Assembly (NCBI RefSeq): GCF_001577305.1
Contig: NZ_CP014518.1
Span: forward strand, 2,728,001-2,792,000
DNA from: Sinomonas atrocyanea
GTDB taxonomy: Bacteria; Actinomycetota; Actinomycetes; Actinomycetales; Micrococcaceae
Direction of reading: 5' to 3'
Length of the DNA stretch: 64,000 bases
In this document: piece after piece, positions 60,143-64,000 of the stretch
Layout of the letters: each line of letters starts with the position of its first letter
Numbering within the stretch: position 1 is the stretch's first letter
Program-made: the position numbers and the translations under genes
Notes under the pieces: generated by a model
Databases searched by the model: none
The model's input: the letters and a program-made list of their open reading frames with translations, nothing else
Told to the model about the DNA's origin: nothing

Positions 60143-60183
60143 CACGGCAGCGGCCCATCCGTGGTGGATGGGCCGCTGCCGTG
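60143..60183 (-). terminator. Rho-independent terminator of ssrA
   Basis: Perfect 18-bp arms (60143-60160 and 60166-60183, CACGGCAGCGGCCCATCC and complement), 5-nt loop, and on the minus strand a GGTTTAAT tail. It begins 6 nt after the 3' end of tmRNA. Confidence 0.85.
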
Positions 60184-60188
60184 CGGGG

Positions 60189-60554
60189 TGGAGATGGGGG
60201 GAATTGAACCCCCGTCCGGTGCGGTTTTGCCAGGTATTCTCCGGGCGCAGTGTGCGTCGGGATTTCTCGGCCCCAGCCATCATGCACACCAGTGGCTGAC
60301 CCGGGCCCAGTCGCCTTGAAGTCCCAGCAGCTCCGACGACGAGAGCTGCCAGCAGTGGCTATCTAATCGACGCCAGGATCCGGGACGATAGCAATCCCGG
60401 GCTGACGGACTTGCTCGCTACTTAGGCAGCGAGGGCGAAGTCAGTGCGCTTAGAGTTGGCACTTATTGGTTTACAGAGAGCGTTGACGAGATGACTCTGC
60501 ATCCTCGGCCCGCTTCCCCTGTCTCGACCTACACCGTCGAAACCGATCATCCCC
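60189..60554 (-). ncRNA. ssrA: Transfer-messenger RNA (tmRNA)
   Basis: The minus strand begins GGGGATGATCGGTTTCGACG (60554 downward) and ends with the tRNA-like GGGGGTTCAATTCCCCCC arm and CATCTCC plus discriminator A at 60189; the ends pair as the acceptor stem with one G-U. The tag frame is at 60460-60422 and encodes ANSKRTDFALAA followed by TAA. It rescues stalled ribosomes by trans-translation. CCA is not encoded. smpB, its protein partner, lies 1.5 kb upstream on the same strand with one gene between. About 366 nt, a normal length. Confidence 0.96.
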
Positions 60555-60618
60555 GTATGTGGTTGTCAAACCGCCCCGGCCTGGACCGGGACCCCGTCGG
60601 CGAACCGCCGGAACAGCC

Positions 60619-60624
60619 AGTATA
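60619..60624 (-). promoter_or_regulatory. Candidate -10 (TATACT) for ssrA
   Basis: TATACT on the minus strand is a perfect -10-type hexamer 65 nt upstream of the mature tmRNA 5' end, consistent with a precursor trimmed by RNase P. No TTGACA-type -35 is seen at the proper distance. Confidence 0.4.
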
Positions 60625-60675
60625 GCGCGTGGGCCGCCGCGGATATTCCCACGGCCCGCACGGAGGTCACCGTCG

Positions 60676-61995
60676 TCACCGGGGAAGCAGGCCGGCCCGG
60701 TCCTTGGCCTCGAGCACGGCCAGTGCGGCGGCGTCCACCGCGGACGCGAACCCGCGGTCCGCCTTGGCGCGGGCCACCATCCCGGCCCAGACCCGCGGGG
60801 CCAGCTGCTGGTCGGTGCAGAGCGCCATCGTGCCGCCCGCGGCGAGGAAGTCCGCGCCCCGGTCCTCAGGGGCGGTGGCGGAGAGCTGGACGGCGTCGCA
60901 GAGGTCGTCCGAGACGACGATGCCGCGGAAGCCGAGGTCGCCGCGCAGCATTCCCCCGATCACCGTCGGCGAGAAGACCGCATCGTGGCGCGGATCGATC
61001 TCGGGATAGGAGGCGTTGGAGAGCATCACCCACGGCACCCCGGCCCGGACCGCGTCCGCGAAGGGCGCGACGAAGGGATCGTGCCGCCCGGTTGTGGAGT
61101 CCGTGACCCCGGAGGCCGTGTCGGTGTTCGCCGTGACGCGCCCGAGGCCCGGGAAGTGCTTGGGCACGGCGATGAGGCCGGCGTCGGCCATCCCCTGCGC
61201 GAAGGCGATGCCGTGGGCGGAGACCGCCGCCGGCGTGTAGCCGAACTCGCGCTGGAAGTGGCCGATGGGCGTGTTCTGCGGCGCGAAGGCCGCCGACGGC
61301 ACGGTGTCCATGACCGGGGCGAAGTTCACGTCCACCCCTGCGGCAGCCAGCTCGCGGCCCCATCCGGCGGCCGCGGCCCGCAGGTCCGCGGGCGCCATGC
61401 TCCCCTGCGCGAGGGCCGAGGGCATGTCGGAGAATCCGGGGCCGCGCAGCACCTGCACCTGGCCGCCCTCCTGGTCGGTGGCGACGAACTGCCCCACGCG
61501 CCTGGTCGCGGCGTCGGTGGCCTCGGCCCTGATGCCCCGCACCACGGCGGAGATGGCACCGACCCCGGCGGTCGAACGGCCCTTGAGGAAGACGTTGCCG
61601 ATATGGAGCCGGCGCATCGCGTCGAGGGCCGCGGCGTCCGGGCCGGCGGCCGGGGAGCTGACCATGATGATCTGCCCCACCCGCTGCTCGAGGCTCATTG
61701 ACGCCAGGATCTGGGCCGCGCGGCTCCCGGCGGGACTCGGCGCCGTGCTCGGGCCGGGCGCGGACGACGCCGGTGGCGCGCCGACGGCAGTCCGGGTCGC
61801 GGTCGGCGTCGGCTGGCTGCTGGTCCCGGAGGGCGAGGCGGAGGGCGGACCGGCGGTCCCCTCGGAGGGGGTCGGCGCCAGCCCGGCCGTGGGGCCGGCG
61901 AGGAGGCGCGGGAGGACGAGGGCACCGGCAACCGCGAGCACGGCGACGATGCCCGCCGCGACCGCGGCCCAGGTCTTCCAGTTCCTGTGCGGCAT
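60676..61995 (-). CDS. Glycoside hydrolase family 3 protein (NagZ-like), membrane-anchored
   Basis: A 439-residue protein with an N-terminal signal anchor (about 8-33), a Pro/Ser/Thr/Ala linker (35-92) and a GH3 catalytic domain (about 95-435). GH3 landmarks are ATDQEGGQVQVL, AVPKHFPGLGR and the nucleophile loop VVSDDLCDAV. Beta-N-acetylglucosaminidases of this type cleave GlcNAc from cell-wall fragments. The anchor and linker place it outside the membrane, unlike cytoplasmic E. coli NagZ. It lies 39 nt downstream of smpB, and tmRNA follows 121 nt after it. Confidence 0.9.
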   Translation of the reverse strand: MPHRNWKTWAAVAAGIVAVLAVAGALVLPRLLAGPTAGLAPTPSEGTAGPPSASPSGTSSQPTPTATRTAVGAPPASSAPGPSTAPSPAGSRAAQILASMSLEQRVGQIIMVSSPAAGPDAAALDAMRRLHIGNVFLKGRSTAGVGAISAVVRGIRAEATDAATRRVGQFVATDQEGGQVQVLRGPGFSDMPSALAQGSMAPADLRAAAAGWGRELAAAGVDVNFAPVMDTVPSAAFAPQNTPIGHFQREFGYTPAAVSAHGIAFAQGMADAGLIAVPKHFPGLGRVTANTDTASGVTDSTTGRHDPFVAPFADAVRAGVPWVMLSNASYPEIDPRHDAVFSPTVIGGMLRGDLGFRGIVVSDDLCDAVQLSATAPEDRGADFLAAGGTMALCTDQQLAPRVWAGMVARAKADRGFASAVDAAALAVLEAKDRAGLLPR

Positions 61996-62034
61996 GGCCT
62001 GTCCCCAGCGCCCTTCCTTCAGCGGAGGTCCCCC

Positions 62035-62505
62035 TCAGCGGCGATTGCGGGCCCGCATGGCGCGCAGGGCCTCGCGCTTGTCCTGCGCCTCGCGGAGGGC
62101 GTGGCGCTTGTCATAGTCCTTCTTGCCTCGTGCCAGCGCGATCTCGACCTTGGCGCGGCCGTCGCTGAAGTACACCTGCAGGGGCACCACGGTCAGGCCC
62201 GATTCATTGACCTTGTGCTCGATCTTGGCCAGTTCCTCCCGGTGCAGCAGGAGCTTGCGCTTCCGCTTGGAGGGGTGGTTGGTCCAGGACCCCTGGCTGT
62301 ATTCGGGGATGTTGACCGCTTCGAGCCACAGCTCGCCGCGGTCAAAGTGGCAGAAGCCCTCGCCGAGGGAGATGTGGCCCTCGCGGAGGGACTTCACCTC
62401 GGTGCCCATGAGGACGAGCCCGGCCTCCCAGGTGTCCAGGACCTCGTAGTCATGCCGGGCCTTGCGGTTGGTGGCCACGACCTTCCGGCCACTTTCTCTG
62501 GGCAC
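62035..62505 (-). CDS. smpB: SsrA-binding protein
   Basis: A 156-residue tmRNA partner that brings SsrA to stalled ribosomes. It has the conserved TEVKSLREGHISLGEGFCHF, NIPEYSQGSWTNHPSKRKRK and the basic C-terminal tail GKKDYDKRHALREAQDKR, which inserts in the empty mRNA channel. Full length. It is 87 nt downstream of the M23 peptidase gene, the usual ftsE-ftsX-peptidase-smpB order, and close to ssrA. Confidence 0.96.
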   Translation of the reverse strand: MPRESGRKVVATNRKARHDYEVLDTWEAGLVLMGTEVKSLREGHISLGEGFCHFDRGELWLEAVNIPEYSQGSWTNHPSKRKRKLLLHREELAKIEHKVNESGLTVVPLQVYFSDGRAKVEIALARGKKDYDKRHALREAQDKREALRAMRARNRR

Positions 62506-62592
62506 GGCGGCGCTCCTTGGGGACTCGGTGATCGGCGAGGATCAGGACGGACATTCGCGCCGGCGCGGGGGCGCGGCACGGGACCTACCAGT

Positions 62593-64000
62593 CTACAGCA
62601 GCCCCATGGGATCGACGGGCTGGCCGTTGAGCCAGGTCTCGAAGTGGGCGTGGCATCCGGTCGAGTTGCCGGTGCTGCCCGAATAGGCGATGACCTGCCC
62701 CTGGCTCACGTGCTGGCCAGGCGACACGACGACATTCGTGTTGTGGTAGTAGACGGTCGTGAGGGAGTTCCCGTTGACCACGCCGTGGGAGATCATGACG
62801 GTCCACCCGCCTCCGCCGGTGGTCCACCCGCCCACGGTGACGGTCCCGGCCGCGGCGGCATGGACCGGGGTGCCGCACGCGGCGCCGAAGTCGATGCCGG
62901 TGTGCATGTAGCCGCCGGTCCCGTAGAAGTCGATGGTGCCCGGGGGCGTGGCACGCCAGCCGAAGCCCGACGTGATGGGGATGTTGCCGTCGAAGGGGTG
63001 GATCAGCCCGAACGCGGACGGGGTCACCGGGGCCGCCTGCGCCTGGCGCGTCTGCTCCGCGGCCTGGTTGGCCGCCGCCTGGGCCGCGGCCTCGGCGGCG
63101 GCCTGCGCCTGGCCGGCGCGGATGGCGGCCTGGCGGGCCTCTTCGGCCCGCTGGGCGGCGATGCGCCGCTGCTCGGCCTCCCAGGCCTCGCGCAGCCGGC
63201 GGTCGCGGTCCTGGATCTGGGCCGCGACCTGGTCCTGCTGGGCCTTGACGTCGGCGATCTGCTGCTGGATGGCGGGCTTCTGCGCCTCGAGCTCCTTGCT
63301 CAGGCGGCTGGTGTCGTCGACGAGCTTGTCCACGGCCGCCTTCTTCGACGCGGCGTCGTCGCGGGCGGCCTGCTCCTTCTTGAGGGCCTCGTCCGCCTTG
63401 CCCTTGAGGTCCTTGATCTGGGCCTCGACGGCCGCGAGCCGGGCCTGGGAGTTCACGTTCGCGGCGTTCTGCTGCGCGAGCTGGTCCAGGGCCGTGTTCT
63501 GGGACTCCATGACGGTGTCCGTGAGGTCGAGCGAGCCCGTCAGCGAAGTCTGGTTGCCCGAGCCGAGCATCAGCCCGACGTTCGAGGGCACGCCGCCGGA
63601 CATGTAGGACTCACTCGCGATCTCGCCGATGAGCTTCTTGGTGCTGTCCATCTTGCCGCGGTCGCTCGCGAGCTGCTCGGTGATCTTGGCCTTGCTCTGC
63701 TGCGCGGCGTCGACGCGCACCGCGAGGGCGTCCACCTCGTTGGTCGCCGCTGTGACGCGGTCCTGCGCGTCGAGGAGTGCCTGCTGGGCTCCGGGGAGCC
63801 GGGCCTGGTAGGTCGCGAGGTCCGCCGCGGTCTGCTGGATCCGGCCGTCGAGGAACTCGAGCGATTCCTTGACCTCCTGCGCGCGCTGGTCCAGCTGGGC
63901 CTTCTGGTCGTCGAGGTTGTCCGCCCGCGCCCCCGAGCCGGCCAGTGTGAGGGTGACCACGAGCATCGCCGCGGCCATGAGCCCGGTGCCCCGACGGAAC
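62593..64000 (-). CDS. M23 family peptidase with coiled-coil region (partial at N-terminus)
   Basis: At least 469 residues; the frame is open to the window edge, so the true start is probably outside. The visible N-terminus is a signal peptide (LMAAAMLVVTLTLAGSGARA), followed by long Ala/Gln/Lys/Asp coiled-coil segments (about 20-215 and 225-320) and a C-terminal LytM/M23 domain with zinc ligands in HTGIDFG and HAHFE. This layout matches EnvC/RipC-type hydrolases that FtsEX activates at division. ftsX would be expected just upstream, outside this window, and smpB follows. Confidence 0.9.
   Translation of the reverse strand, partial: FRRGTGLMAAAMLVVTLTLAGSGARADNLDDQKAQLDQRAQEVKESLEFLDGRIQQTAADLATYQARLPGAQQALLDAQDRVTAATNEVDALAVRVDAAQQSKAKITEQLASDRGKMDSTKKLIGEIASESYMSGGVPSNVGLMLGSGNQTSLTGSLDLTDTVMESQNTALDQLAQQNAANVNSQARLAAVEAQIKDLKGKADEALKKEQAARDDAASKKAAVDKLVDDTSRLSKELEAQKPAIQQQIADVKAQQDQVAAQIQDRDRRLREAWEAEQRRIAAQRAEEARQAAIRAGQAQAAAEAAAQAAANQAAEQTRQAQAAPVTPSAFGLIHPFDGNIPITSGFGWRATPPGTIDFYGTGGYMHTGIDFGAACGTPVHAAAAGTVTVGGWTTGGGGWTVMISHGVVNGNSLTTVYYHNTNVVVSPGQHVSQGQVIAYSGSTGNSTGCHAHFETWLNGQPVDPMGLL

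Noticed and set aside
60189..60230. A separate tRNA gene at the GGTTCAATTCC arm
   Set aside because: It is the tRNA-like 3' end of tmRNA; the 5' partner and tag frame lie over 300 nt away on the same RNA.

Overview
This window is ordinary, gene-dense chromosome from a high-GC Gram-positive bacterium. The gene set and order (an atp operon joined to sua5, prmC, prfA, rho and the threonine/lysine genes; SigR/RsrA next to bL37; Kgd-type 2-oxoglutarate dehydrogenase; MntR/Nramp; a tmRNA tag ANSKRTDFALAA) point to Actinobacteria. Micrococcales, near Arthrobacter/Sinomonas, is my best guess. I see no prophage, insertion sequence, integrase, CRISPR array, toxin-antitoxin pair or defence island, and no undescribed multigene system that I could defend.

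Layout. From 28159 down to 1 nearly everything reads on the minus strand: an MFS exporter, argS, lysA, hom, thrC, thrB, rho, prfA, prmC, a Sua5/TsaC protein, a surface-glycan cassette (double GT2 glycosyltransferase, FlaA1/WbpM-like dehydratase, WecA/WbpL-like transferase), two small AtpI/AtpZ-type genes, atpBEFHAGDC, a DUF2550 protein and the start of a polytopic membrane protein that leaves the window. 28183-37827 holds a DUF2630 gene, tRNA-Arg(CCG), hrpA, a HIT protein with an alcohol dehydrogenase, a rhodanese divergent from a Cds1-like PLP enzyme, an MBL-fold protein and a Zur-type regulator. 37853-43121 (minus) holds a zinc-type ABC transporter and two tandem CorC/HlyC proteins. 43526-50340 holds kgd, an SGNH-like gene, the 24-residue ribosomal protein bL37, rsrA-sigR (minus) and a DoxX-family gene. 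50337-58256 (plus) holds aroA, rsgA, hisN, a SAM-IV riboswitch with a class V aminotransferase, a methyltransferase, mntH and mntR. The end (minus) holds a YrdB-like protein, an MFS exporter, tmRNA (ssrA), a GH3 hydrolase, smpB and a partial M23 peptidase.

How the parts work together. The left half combines energy conversion, aspartate-family amino acid synthesis and translation termination/modification in one co-directional block. Metal homeostasis appears twice (Zur with ZnuABC; MntR with MntH). Sulfur metabolism appears twice (rhodanese/Cds1; SAM-IV riboswitch with aminotransferase). Trans-translation is represented by both ssrA and smpB.

Two cross-cutting observations stand out. First, four genes (the WecA/WbpL-like transferase, prmC, lysA, sigR) are each thrown out of frame by what looks like one missing base in a G/C run; because lysA and prmC should be important, homopolymer sequencing error is more likely than gene loss. 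Second, about ten genes have a TANNNT -10 element ending 6-8 nt before the start codon, the signature of leaderless transcription; in one divergent pair the two -10 elements overlap.
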